Notes: generated from the letters alone by a model not told the origin. A stretch of DNA of 9,722 nucleotides from Campylobacterales bacterium (GCA_015489185.1 WGAE01000187.1:1-9722), one strand, 5' to 3'; positions 1 to 6,855 are shown, counted from the first letter of the stretch. Made by a program: numbers and translations.

Positions 1-186
1 AAAAAAAAAAAAAAAGAAACAGCGATATTTATCATTATGATAAGCAAAATGAAAATTGGATAAAAACTATTTTGTATATTTCATGAAGATCAATTTTTAT
101 TTAATATTTTGAAGTTCGTATTTTTTGGGAATTTTTGACAAATTTCAGTAGATATTACATTTGGAAACACTTCTTCATGAAGTGTT
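1..186. other. AT-rich non-coding segment downstream of the glycan cluster
   Basis: No convincing gene is seen here. The segment opens with 15 consecutive A residues (1-15), followed by a small AT-rich hairpin at 29-43 (TTATCA, loop TTA, TGATAA). On the minus strand this order is hairpin, a short spacer, then a long T tract, which could be a loose second terminator for the glycan cluster, but the spacer is too long for a classical one. A TTGACA hexamer at 135-140 on the plus strand has no suitable -10 box at 16-18 bp and points into the converging glycosyltransferase gene, so I do not call it a promoter. TCATGA palindromes occur at 81-86 and 175-180. Confidence 0.5.
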
Positions 187-188
187 TC
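164..188 (-). terminator. Stop-codon-straddling hairpin at the 3' end of the glycosyltransferase gene
   Basis: A perfect 10-bp inverted repeat, GAAACACTTC (164-173) against GAAGTGTTTC (179-188), encloses a 5-nt loop. The stem includes two bases of the TGA stop codon (189-187) of the glycosyltransferase gene. Its place at the end of the last minus-strand gene suggests a transcription terminator or a 3'-end stabiliser. No T tract follows directly on the minus strand, so it is not a canonical rho-independent terminator. The role is inferred from position. Confidence 0.45.
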
Positions 189-1230
189 AGCTTAGCGCGT
201 CGACCATTTTTAAAAATCGTTTCGTCTGCGGCAAAGAGTCAAAGGCATCAAATGCATTATACGCGTTTTGTGACATTGCGGCATAATTTTTTTCATCAAA
301 ACGGTAAAATCCCTCTACCAGTGCGTCGACATTTTTGGGTTCGACCAGCACACCCGTTTTCCCCTCTTCGACAATTTCGGCAATCGCCGGCAGATTCGTC
401 ACCAGTACGGGACGTCCGACCGAAAAGGCTTCGATCACAATTCCCGGATACCCCTCTCTGTGACTCGGCAAAACCAGTACATCCGCCTCTTTGAGTTTCT
501 CAACCACTTCCGCAGGTGTCAGCGGTCCCGCATAGCGGGTGTTGTATTTGGCGATATATTCGGGAGTATATTTTTCTTCATGCACGGGACCGTAGATCGT
601 CACGTCAAACGAATCGTCCAGACGTTTGCACGCCTCCAGTAACTCCTGCGTCCCCTTTTCATCCTTCAGATGGCTGATGTAGACGAAACGACGTTTAAAA
701 TCGGATTTGGGGGCAACCCCTTTGGGTCTGCGGCGTACATTGGGAAACCAGTAGGTATGCGGATTGAACTTTTGAAAGTATTCGACCAGATATTTCGTCT
801 CGAAATAGCTCAAATCCGCATTTTTGAGTACATAGCGAATCAACGCCTTTTTCACCGCGCCGCCGTTTTCGTAGATTTCGTTGAAGTTGCCTGCAAATTT
901 ACGCAGACTAACGGTTTTGCCGAACATTTTGGCAAAAAAGATGACAAACGGCGCAATCATAATGTAGTGGTTCGCGGTACCGTGCAGCGATACATGATCG
1001 TAACGGCGTATATTGGTCAAAAAAGTCTTCATAACAACAAAGAAGGTCTCGGCGATACCGCTGTAACAGTTTTTGTTGGAATTGACAGGCAGATGCTCGA
1101 CACCAAGCTCGCGCAGATCTTCGAGCATCTGTTCAAACAGTACCGTTACCCCGCCGGCGTTTCGCATATCTTTGGCGTACATCGGTCCGATCAGCATGAT
1201 CTTTTTATGCATTTTTTGTTTCGTTTCCAC
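187..1230 (-). CDS. GT4-type glycosyltransferase (surface polysaccharide)
   Basis: Probable GT-B fold, family 4 retaining glycosyltransferase that moves a sugar from an activated nucleotide donor to a growing lipid-linked glycan on the cytoplasmic side of the inner membrane. Counting from the GTG start, the protein has 347 residues. An N-terminal Rossmann start (KKIMLIGP) and an acceptor-side NAGGV loop (25-28) come first. The C-terminal donor domain starts near residue 182 (FVYISHLKDEKG) and carries the EX7E signature (EGYPGIVIE, Glu259 and Glu267) and the SVGRPV and GKTGVLVEP segments typical of GT4. Sugar specificity cannot be read from sequence. GTG at 1230 is chosen because AGGAG (1241-1237) lies 6 nt upstream. 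An ATG at 1212 (MHKKIM) fits the family N-terminus equally well but has no well-spaced ribosome binding site. The start overlaps the end of the flippase gene, implying translational coupling. Family call firm; start uncertain. Confidence 0.88.
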   Translation of the reverse strand: METKQKMHKKIMLIGPMYAKDMRNAGGVTVLFEQMLEDLRELGVEHLPVNSNKNCYSGIAETFFVVMKTFLTNIRRYDHVSLHGTANHYIMIAPFVIFFAKMFGKTVSLRKFAGNFNEIYENGGAVKKALIRYVLKNADLSYFETKYLVEYFQKFNPHTYWFPNVRRRPKGVAPKSDFKRRFVYISHLKDEKGTQELLEACKRLDDSFDVTIYGPVHEEKYTPEYIAKYNTRYAGPLTPAEVVEKLKEADVLVLPSHREGYPGIVIEAFSVGRPVLVTNLPAIAEIVEEGKTGVLVEPKNVDALVEGFYRFDEKNYAAMSQNAYNAFDAFDSLPQTKRFLKMVDALS

Positions 1231-2509
1231 CCTCTTCTCCTTTTTTTGCTTTACGTGCGATGCGTCCCAGCACCGTTTTGGCAAAATAGTACTCCACCCC
1301 GACAATCGCCGCGTTGACCGCCGCAAACGCGACGATCGGATAGTGTTTAAACAGCAGATGCACCAATATCACCACCAGCACCAGTCGGATGATATTCAGC
1401 TTCAGCTCCAGCAGATTGAAATTGAATGTCTTGGAAAGCAGACTGAAAAAGCTCAGATAAGCGATCAAAATACTGGCGTAGATCAGTATTGCAACATAGA
1501 TCGGCGAATCGATTCCCAGATAGCCCGGTTTGATATACCAGACCACCGCGGCAACCAGCGCCGAAACGAGCAACCCTCCAAACACGACCGGCAGACGAAA
1601 CCGTTTCAGCCGTGCAATATGCGCGTTGACCGCATCCATCTCCGAAACATTGAACTTTGAAAGAAAATAGGAACGCAGCGACGTGATGAAGATCATGATC
1701 AAGCCGCCGAAACTCATAGCGTATCCCAGTTCAGCCAGTGTGGTCGTCAGTTTCTCATCGACCAGATAGATAATCGCATAACGATTGGTATAGATATAGA
1801 GCCCGTTGATGACATACGTCAACGCCGAGAAGAGGATAAACTGTTTGAGCCGCTTCCAAAAGAGCCTGCGCACCGCCTCTTTTGCGATCCATTTGCGACA
1901 CTCGGCAAGAAAGCCGACATTATATTTCAGATTCAGTACGATCACAAGCGCAAACGGCAGGATAAAGAGATCCAGATAGATCAGATCCAGATCGATCGAA
2001 GCGGCAAAGAAGAGAATATAAACCAAAAATGCGATTCTGATTCCAAGAATCACAAACGAGTTGACGATGATAAAACGAATCCGTTTCTTCGCAAGCAGGG
2101 TCGTTTTGAAAAAGATCCAGCTTAAAAGCGCAAAGATCGAGAGATAGATATAAGATTGCGCTATGCCCAGATTCTGCACACCGAAGAAGATATCGGCATA
2201 TTTGCCCAGAACCGTCTGCGAGAGGATAAAGAGCAACAGAAATATCGCAAACTGTATCAGTGCGTTGATCTGATCCGAGATTTTATAGATTTGCTGAAAC
2301 CGCAGATAACTGACCGTCAGTCCAAACTCGAAGACAAAGATCAGCATCATGATAATATTAAACGCCGCCGAAAATCCCGCCATTGTTTCAAGATTGAGTT
2401 TGTAGGGGATCAACAGCGCGATCAGATAGGTCGAGAAGCTGTAAACGAGATTGGAGATGAAAAACATCGTCCCTTCGTTTGCCAGAAACGCTTTGAGTTT
2501 ACCGATCAA
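1205..2509 (-). CDS. Wzx-type polysaccharide flippase (MOP superfamily)
   Basis: Integral membrane protein of 434 residues with about a dozen hydrophobic segments, the first near residues 16-37 and the last pair near 365-410. Size, segment number and a short basic C-terminal tail (RKAKKGEEGGNETKNA) match oligosaccharide flippases of the MOP superfamily (Polysacc_synt type), which turn undecaprenyl-linked glycans from the cytoplasmic to the periplasmic leaflet. Basic loops such as WIAKEAVRRLFWKRLK (about 208-223) fit cytoplasmic loops. The only good in-frame start is TTG at 2509: the frame is closed upstream by TGA at 2533-2531, and AAGGA (2522-2518) lies 8 nt before the TTG. An internal Met15 (2467) would lose part of the conserved amphipathic N-terminus. 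A perfect hairpin lies 25 nt upstream. The 3' end overlaps the glycosyltransferase start. The substrate is unknown; the neighbours suggest a decorated surface glycan. Confidence 0.85.
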   Translation of the reverse strand: MIGKLKAFLANEGTMFFISNLVYSFSTYLIALLIPYKLNLETMAGFSAAFNIIMMLIFVFEFGLTVSYLRFQQIYKISDQINALIQFAIFLLLFILSQTVLGKYADIFFGVQNLGIAQSYIYLSIFALLSWIFFKTTLLAKKRIRFIIVNSFVILGIRIAFLVYILFFAASIDLDLIYLDLFILPFALVIVLNLKYNVGFLAECRKWIAKEAVRRLFWKRLKQFILFSALTYVINGLYIYTNRYAIIYLVDEKLTTTLAELGYAMSFGGLIMIFITSLRSYFLSKFNVSEMDAVNAHIARLKRFRLPVVFGGLLVSALVAAVVWYIKPGYLGIDSPIYVAILIYASILIAYLSFFSLLSKTFNFNLLELKLNIIRLVLVVILVHLLFKHYPIVAFAAVNAAIVGVEYYFAKTVLGRIARKAKKGEEGGNETKNA

Positions 2510-2533
2510 ATTTGTTGTCCTTGCTGAAGATCA

Positions 2534-2554
2534 TGAACGGCATATAGCCGTTCA
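2534..2554 (-). repeat. Perfect hairpin or operator-like palindrome upstream of the flippase gene
   Basis: The 8-bp inverted repeat TGAACGGC (2534-2541) and GCCGTTCA (2547-2554) with a 5-nt AT loop lies in the 69-bp gap between the ligase stop (2579) and the flippase TTG (2509). No T run follows on either strand, so it is not an intrinsic terminator. It could be an intercistronic RNA stem that adjusts expression between genes, or a protein-binding dyad. An AT-rich TATATT lies just upstream on the minus strand, so a weak promoter here is possible but not well supported. Confidence 0.5.
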
Positions 2555-2578
2555 AAGTAATATATTGGTCGTATGATA

Positions 2579-3973
2579 CTATTTTTTTCTTCGAATCTTT
2601 TCGATATCAAGCCCCTGCTTACAGATAATACGCTTTCCACGCGGGCTGCGCTCGATCTTGTCAACCTCTTCGACACTAAACTCGATTCCGTCGCGCACCA
2701 GCTTTTTCATACCGGAGATCAGATGCTCTTTGTCGATTTTGCCGTCGCGTGTCTCGACCAGTACCGTCACCTTGCCCGGTTCGGTCTGACGATACTGCAG
2801 GTTGCGGATCATATCGAGCGGCAGGTGCTGTCCGCCGCACATCGTCGTGATCGATACCAGACGCTCATCTTCGGTCACCAGATAATCCTGTGTGCGCCCT
2901 TCGATATTTTTGACCTCTCTGGCGATATCCGTTCCCTCGAAAAAGACAATATCTCCCGAAACCTCATCCGCCGTGCGGAAGTTGATAAACGGCATAACAA
3001 AGTTGTCAAACGACGTGCCGACGATCTCATTGTCGATAATACGCGGCACACCATAGGCGTTGATAAATTTGTAGTTGTCAAAGTTGAGACGGTACGCCCC
3101 CACGACACGCTCGGTATGTCCGTAATCGGCAAGGATATTGACATGATCGCCGAAAAACTCCTTGATCGTATGAAAATCGGGCTCGTAGATACTCTCGGAA
3201 GAGACGATGACCCCCTCGATCTCCAGCGGCGGTTTATTGTACTGTTTGGACATTGCGATGAAGCTAAGCACGGCACTCGGGTAACCGAAGAGAAACTTCG
3301 GTTTAAATTTACGCGCCTGTTCATACATCAGCGGAAACTTCTCGGAACTAAGATAGTTGTAGGAGAGGTAGAGATAGTTGTCGACCGGTTCATGCTCCCA
3401 GTAGATATCTTTTTCCGGTTTGGAGACTTCGCGCCCCTTGATCAGTACCGTTCTGTCCCGGTATTTGTAGCCTGCTTTGGCGAGTGTGAACATTGAGTAG
3501 GCTTTGTGTTTGGCACGGCTGGTATGGAGCGGATGGAAGTATTGCGTCGGTGTCGAGAGTGATCCGCCGCTGAAATAGGGAACCGGTTTTTCGACTTTGT
3601 CGGTATACATCCGACTAAGATTTGCTTTGATGTCATGTTTGGTGATGGTTGGAAACTTTTTCAGATCATCGAGCGATTTAAAATCTTTCGCCGTCACCCC
3701 GTGCTTTTGAAAACTCTCTTTATAAAACGGAATATTCTCTTCCGCAAAGATCAGCGTTTCAAGCGTCTTGTTGTAGACAAAATCCTGTTTGAACTGTTCA
3801 TCGGCGTTTTCGTAGTCGATATAACGCTTCATGAACTCGCTGTAAAGTTTACCGTAACGTATTTCGATGGGAATATTACCGTACAGCGTTCCCAGAAATG
3901 TCTTCAAAGATTGCGGCATTTTATAATACGTATCACGATAAAGATGGACAACACTGTCGAACGAAAAACGCAT
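2579..3973 (-). CDS. CapK/PaaK-like adenylate-forming ligase, paralog 1 (downstream copy)
   Basis: A 464-residue member of the phenylacetate-CoA ligase/CapK group of the ANL adenylate-forming superfamily. Such enzymes activate a carboxylate with ATP to an acyl-adenylate. CapK-type members sit in capsule and O-antigen clusters and are thought to modify the glycan, but their substrates are mostly unknown. Seen in the sequence: a conserved N-terminal segment (PQSLKTFLGTLYG, 20-32), a glycine/serine-rich nucleotide loop (FSGGSLSTPT, 134-143), FLFGYPSAV (227-235), the YGHTE motif (284-288), TADEV (334-338), the hinge-type motif GRTQDYLV (359-366), and a C-terminal subdomain ending in RSPRGKRII, whose Lys447 is a candidate catalytic lysine. 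The residue after the nucleotide-loop proline-threonine is Gln144, where the sister copy has Lys. Start ATG at 3973 is supported by AAGGA 5 nt upstream. No carrier protein or acyltransferase gene is adjacent. Confidence 0.85.
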   Translation of the reverse strand: MRFSFDSVVHLYRDTYYKMPQSLKTFLGTLYGNIPIEIRYGKLYSEFMKRYIDYENADEQFKQDFVYNKTLETLIFAEENIPFYKESFQKHGVTAKDFKSLDDLKKFPTITKHDIKANLSRMYTDKVEKPVPYFSGGSLSTPTQYFHPLHTSRAKHKAYSMFTLAKAGYKYRDRTVLIKGREVSKPEKDIYWEHEPVDNYLYLSYNYLSSEKFPLMYEQARKFKPKFLFGYPSAVLSFIAMSKQYNKPPLEIEGVIVSSESIYEPDFHTIKEFFGDHVNILADYGHTERVVGAYRLNFDNYKFINAYGVPRIIDNEIVGTSFDNFVMPFINFRTADEVSGDIVFFEGTDIAREVKNIEGRTQDYLVTEDERLVSITTMCGGQHLPLDMIRNLQYRQTEPGKVTVLVETRDGKIDKEHLISGMKKLVRDGIEFSVEEVDKIERSPRGKRIICKQGLDIEKIRRKK

Positions 3974-4145
3974 GGAGATCCTTTTGTAATGAAAATTTAT
4001 TTGACTTTTATATGGACTATATCGACCGAAAAATGAAAAATCGTAACCCTTCGGTGCGAAACACGGTCGTTATGTAAATAAATATTACCTAAAGAAACTT
4101 AATTAAAAATTTAATTTCAACAAATAAACGTTTCATGAGAAGCGT
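3974..4145. other. AT-rich spacer between the two ligase genes
   Basis: A 172-bp gap separates the paralogs and holds no credible gene. From the upstream side on the minus strand it contains the hairpin straddling the stop codon of the upstream ligase, an AT-only stretch with self-complementary TTAATT-rich sequence (about 4099-4116), a small TTCG-GTG-CGAA stem (4050-4060), then candidate -10 boxes ahead of the downstream ligase. The gap is much longer than the others in the cluster, which suggests that transcription ends or restarts here. Confidence 0.5.
4007..4046 (-). promoter_or_regulatory. Possible promoter for the downstream ligase, flippase and glycosyltransferase genes
   Basis: On the minus strand, TATAGT (4021-4016) and TATAAA (4012-4007) are two possible -10 boxes lying 34-48 nt before the ATG at 3973. 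Upstream is a T-rich stretch, as in campylobacterial vegetative promoters, but the -35 match is poor (TTACGA at 4046-4041 lies 19 nt from the first box). Supported mainly by the long intergenic gap and the terminator-like hairpin before it. Confidence 0.3.
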
Positions 4146-4149
4146 TTAT
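4124..4149 (-). terminator. Terminator-like hairpin straddling the stop codon of the upstream ligase
   Basis: Arms ATAAACG (4124-4130) and CGTTTAT (4143-4149) pair perfectly around the TAA stop (4148-4146). Inside, after one mismatch, TTC and GAA extend the stem by 3 bp to a TCAT loop. On the minus strand a T-rich but interrupted tract follows (TTGTTGAAATTAAATTTTT). This is a plausible weak rho-independent terminator, or an attenuator dividing the cluster in two. It resembles the hairpin at 164-188 in both position and apex. Confidence 0.5.
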
Positions 4150-5594
4150 CGTAAACTGACCGTTTTCACTTTCGTTCCAACCGTTTGCGCAATGATATTC
4201 TCTTTTCTCTTTTTAATCGCTTCAATATCGAGATACTGCCGGCAAATCATATGCTTGCCGCGGTGGGTCTTTTCAAGGCGGTCGACAAACTCCAGATCGA
4301 ACGTAATCCCCTCCCCTGTCATCTCTCTGAGTCCGTTTAAGATGTTGCTTTTATCGGCGTCGCCGCGCCCTTTTTCGATACGCACCGTCACATACCCCGG
4401 ACGCTTCTGGATATATTGCAGATGCATCACAACCTTAGCCGGCAGATAGTGCCCGACAAAGAGTGTCGTCAGCGGAATCAACCGCTCATCGTGCGTCACC
4501 AGATAATCTTGCGTTCTGCCGCGCACATGCTGTACGCTGCGTGCGATATCGCACCCCTCGTAAAACTCCGCTTCCCCTTCCACTTCATCGCCGGTCTTGT
4601 AGTTGATGTACGGCATGACCATATTATCCATCGATGTACCGACGATTTCGTTGCCGACAATCCTCGCCACCCCGTACGCGCCGATAAAACGATAGGGCGA
4701 ATAATCCAGACGCCACGCTCCGACAACACGCTCGGTATGTCCGTAATCGACAAAAACAGGTACGTCGCCGTAAACCGATTTGAGTTCGCGTACATGAAAT
4801 TCTGTCACCGTCTCCGAAGCAAGGATGATCCCCTTCACAGGCAAGGGCTCAAATCCCGCCGCCAGTGTCGCATGGGTAAAATCCATCACCGCGCTCGGAT
4901 AGCCAAAGAGAAACTTCGGTCTGAAAGCTTTGCTCTTTTTGTAAATCAGCGGAAATTTCTCCGAAAGGATATAACGCGTCGTGACATTGAGCACATTGTC
5001 GACCGGTTCGTAATCCCAGTAGATATCTCTCTTCAAATCAACCGCTTCGCGCCCTTTGAGCAAAATCGCACGGTCGCGGAGGCGATACCCGCCTTTGGCG
5101 AGTGTATAGACCGAGTAGGCTTTGTGTTTGGCGCGACTGGTATAGAGCGGATGGTAGAACTTTGTCGGTGAAGAGGTCGAACCGCCGCTGTAGTACGCAA
5201 CCGCCTTTTCGACCGATTCGCTGTACATCTCCTCGACATGCCGCTTGATATCCTCTTTGGTCGTCACGGGAAACTTTTTCAGATCATCCAGAGACTTGAA
5301 ATCGGAAGCAGTGACACCGTACTCGGCAAACCGTTTTTGATAAAACGGAATATGTTCCTCTGCAAAGAGAATCGTTTCGAGTATTTTATTGTAGAGATAA
5401 TCGAGCTGAAACTGTTTATCACCCTCTTCAAATTTGCGAAACAGTGTCAGATAGTGTGTATAAAGCGGTCCGTAACGCTTTTCAATCGGGATCGAACCGT
5501 AAAGCGTCCCCAGAAATGTCTTCAGTGACTGCGGCATTTTGTAGTAGATATGCTTGTACAAATGCGCGACACTGTCGAACGAAAACTTTTTCAT
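4146..5594 (-). CDS. CapK/PaaK-like adenylate-forming ligase, paralog 2 (upstream copy)
   Basis: A 482-residue ANL-superfamily ligase of the CapK/PaaK type, clearly homologous along its length to the protein encoded just downstream. Long identical blocks include TSRAKHKAYS, PKFLFGYPSAV, DYGHTERVVGA, NEIVGTS and GRTQDYLVT. Motifs: nucleotide loop YSGGSTSSPTK (135-145, with the lysine usual in ANL enzymes), YGHTE (284-288), TGDEV (334-338), GRTQDY (359-364), and RGKHMI (445-450) with candidate catalytic Lys447. It differs from its sister in a basic C-terminal extension of about 20 residues (IKKRKENIIAQTVG and beyond). Expected to activate a carboxylate for glycan modification in the cytoplasm; the substrate is unknown. 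ATG at 5594 is preceded by AGAGGGGAG with good spacing. It lies 57 bp after the deacetylase gene, so the two are likely co-transcribed. The pair looks like an old tandem duplication that has diverged in function. Confidence 0.85.
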   Translation of the reverse strand: MKKFSFDSVAHLYKHIYYKMPQSLKTFLGTLYGSIPIEKRYGPLYTHYLTLFRKFEEGDKQFQLDYLYNKILETILFAEEHIPFYQKRFAEYGVTASDFKSLDDLKKFPVTTKEDIKRHVEEMYSESVEKAVAYYSGGSTSSPTKFYHPLYTSRAKHKAYSVYTLAKGGYRLRDRAILLKGREAVDLKRDIYWDYEPVDNVLNVTTRYILSEKFPLIYKKSKAFRPKFLFGYPSAVMDFTHATLAAGFEPLPVKGIILASETVTEFHVRELKSVYGDVPVFVDYGHTERVVGAWRLDYSPYRFIGAYGVARIVGNEIVGTSMDNMVMPYINYKTGDEVEGEAEFYEGCDIARSVQHVRGRTQDYLVTHDERLIPLTTLFVGHYLPAKVVMHLQYIQKRPGYVTVRIEKGRGDADKSNILNGLREMTGEGITFDLEFVDRLEKTHRGKHMICRQYLDIEAIKKRKENIIAQTVGTKVKTVSLR

Positions 5595-5651
5595 GAAACT
5601 CCCCTCTTTTGTACGACTGCGGCACGCACGACGCAGACGCGCAAAAGAGCA

Positions 5652-6656
5652 TCATGAAATCGTCTGTGCGTAGCGGCTAAACGTCGTTATCTGATCATTG
5701 GAAGAGAGATCAAGCAAAAAGCGATCCAACTTTTCGAGCGAATAAGGAGTCACCGCTTTGGGATGTCCGATAACAACAAAATTTCCCTCCGGATCTTTTC
5801 GACGGTTGGCGACAAACGCCTTTTGCAGCAGCGACGCACGCAAACCGTCCATCGAAGCAAGCGCATCGCTGGGGCGCGTCAGGAGTCGTAACATCGAACT
5901 TCCCGACGTACCGCCCGCGCCGATCCCGTCGGCAAACACTTTATGTTTTTTGCTCCCGAACTTCTTTGTCCAGGCAAATTTCCAGAAAAAGAGCGGACTG
6001 ACACGAAAGGTACTGATCGGCACTTCATGAAAATACCCCTCGGGTTCCTCTTTGACCGGATCGGTTTCGAAACGGTAGTGACTCTTCTGCGGCATCCCGC
6101 GAAAATCGTAATAATGCGTGCGGGAACTGTTAAGCCCATCTTTATAAACCGTACTGTCCAGCCAAATCCCCTCTCTTTTCAACGCCGGCGCAAGTTTCTC
6201 AAACGGCTGCAGACACCACCCGCCCGCACGATATGCAAACACCGTATCGCCGACGATGTCGGTCAAGACTTTCTTGTACCGATGGACAATATCCGCGATC
6301 TGATCCTCCTCAAACAGGTGAATACGAAAACGCGAGGTATCCATATGCCATCCGTGGCTGTCGTAGGTACAATCTTCCCAGTGGGGATGGATATGAAGCT
6401 GAATATCGTGTCCCGCTTCATGAAGTGCCGCAATCTGCTCTGTCACCGCGTCATAATCCGCACGCGCGGCGGGATATCTATCCGCAAAGCCACGCAAGCG
6501 TGCCAGATAACCGCTGTCGACAAAAAAGACAAATTTCGCACCGTAACGATCCGCCACCTCAAGCAGCTTTCGCGTCGGCAGTAAAATCGTCCGCTCCACC
6601 GTCCCCGGATTGCTTCCGGAAAAGAGCTCGTAATCGAGTGTCAGAAATATATTCAT
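5652..6656 (-). CDS. NodB/WalW-like polysaccharide deacetylase family protein
   Basis: A 334-residue protein with the outline of the carbohydrate esterase 4 (NodB-like) fold as found in WalW-type proteins. Seen: the first-strand LTLDYEL with Asp8 as candidate metal or base residue, FVFFVDSGYLARL (42-54), a histidine cluster in DIQLHIHPHW (84-93) replacing the classical HxxxH metal motif, FAYRAGGWCLQP (140-151) in the place of the NodB RxPxG motif, a DSTVYKDG segment (167-174), and VVIGHPK (294-300) resembling the last NodB histidine motif. No signal peptide is visible, so it probably acts in the cytoplasm on sugar intermediates. Such proteins often neighbour CapK-like ligases. ATG at 6656 is preferred for its fit to the family N-terminus and the GTGAG just upstream; GTG at 6665 would add three residues. 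It is the first gene after the promoter at 6695-6727. Fold likely; the exact reaction is uncertain. Confidence 0.75.
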   Translation of the reverse strand: MNIFLTLDYELFSGSNPGTVERTILLPTRKLLEVADRYGAKFVFFVDSGYLARLRGFADRYPAARADYDAVTEQIAALHEAGHDIQLHIHPHWEDCTYDSHGWHMDTSRFRIHLFEEDQIADIVHRYKKVLTDIVGDTVFAYRAGGWCLQPFEKLAPALKREGIWLDSTVYKDGLNSSRTHYYDFRGMPQKSHYRFETDPVKEEPEGYFHEVPISTFRVSPLFFWKFAWTKKFGSKKHKVFADGIGAGGTSGSSMLRLLTRPSDALASMDGLRASLLQKAFVANRRKDPEGNFVVIGHPKAVTPYSLEKLDRFLLDLSSNDQITTFSRYAQTIS

Positions 6657-6694
6657 GAAGCTCACTTTATCAATAAAATCTAATTTCAGAATTT

Positions 6695-6727
6695 ATTATA
6701 ATCGCTTTTGGTGAACGGAAACTTAAA
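6695..6727 (-). promoter_or_regulatory. Vegetative sigma-factor promoter of the glycan cluster
   Basis: On the minus strand, a consensus -10 box TATAAT (6700-6695) is preceded by exactly 17 nt and then TTTAAGTTTC (6727-6718). This is close to the TTTAAGTNTT upstream block described for Campylobacter sigma-70 promoters. The expected start near 6688 gives a leader of about 30 nt before the deacetylase ATG. It is the best promoter in the window. Its -10 overlaps a TATAAT on the other strand. Confidence 0.7.
6697..6702 (+). promoter_or_regulatory. Possible -10 box for a long rpmB leader
   Basis: The plus-strand TATAAT (6697-6702) comes from the same palindromic ATTATAAT as the minus-strand -10. 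The -35 region (TAAAAT near 6674-6679) is weak. If used, rpmB would have a leader of roughly 147 nt. A second, weaker candidate is TAGGAT (6808-6813), nearer the gene. Which one drives rpmB cannot be settled from sequence. Confidence 0.35.
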
Positions 6728-6855
6728 TCTACCGCCATACCTCATGAAACAGGGATCATGCAGAGCGACGATTTTTCACCCAGACATCAACAAAAATTAA
6801 GATACTTTAGGATAGCATACGCGACAAATTTTAAAAAGCCAGATAAGGAATAGCA

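Noticed and set aside
135..158. TTGACA at 135-140 as a plus-strand promoter
   Set aside because: No -10 box lies 16-18 bp downstream, and it would transcribe into the end of a converging gene with no gene of its own.
670..1317. Long open plus-strand frames antisense to the glycosyltransferase gene, and similar frames opposite the ligases and deacetylase
   Set aside because: They mirror the reading frames of well-supported minus-strand genes, have no family motifs and lack ribosome binding sites.
2534..2554. The hairpin as a rho-independent terminator
   Set aside because: No T tract follows on either strand.
2579..5594. The two ligases as true phenylacetate-CoA ligases of phenylacetate catabolism
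   Set aside because: No other phenylacetate (paa) genes are present, the nucleotide loop departs from the PaaK consensus, and all neighbours are polysaccharide genes.
187..6656. The glycan cluster as a mobile or recently acquired island
   Set aside because: No integrase, insertion sequence, tRNA or flanking direct repeats are seen, and base composition looks similar to the neighbouring housekeeping genes.
6711..6800. A 29-codon GTG-initiated frame upstream of rpmB (begins VNGNLNLPPYLMK)
   Set aside because: It has no ribosome binding site, a non-coding-like composition, and overlaps the divergent promoter region, so it is probably chance.
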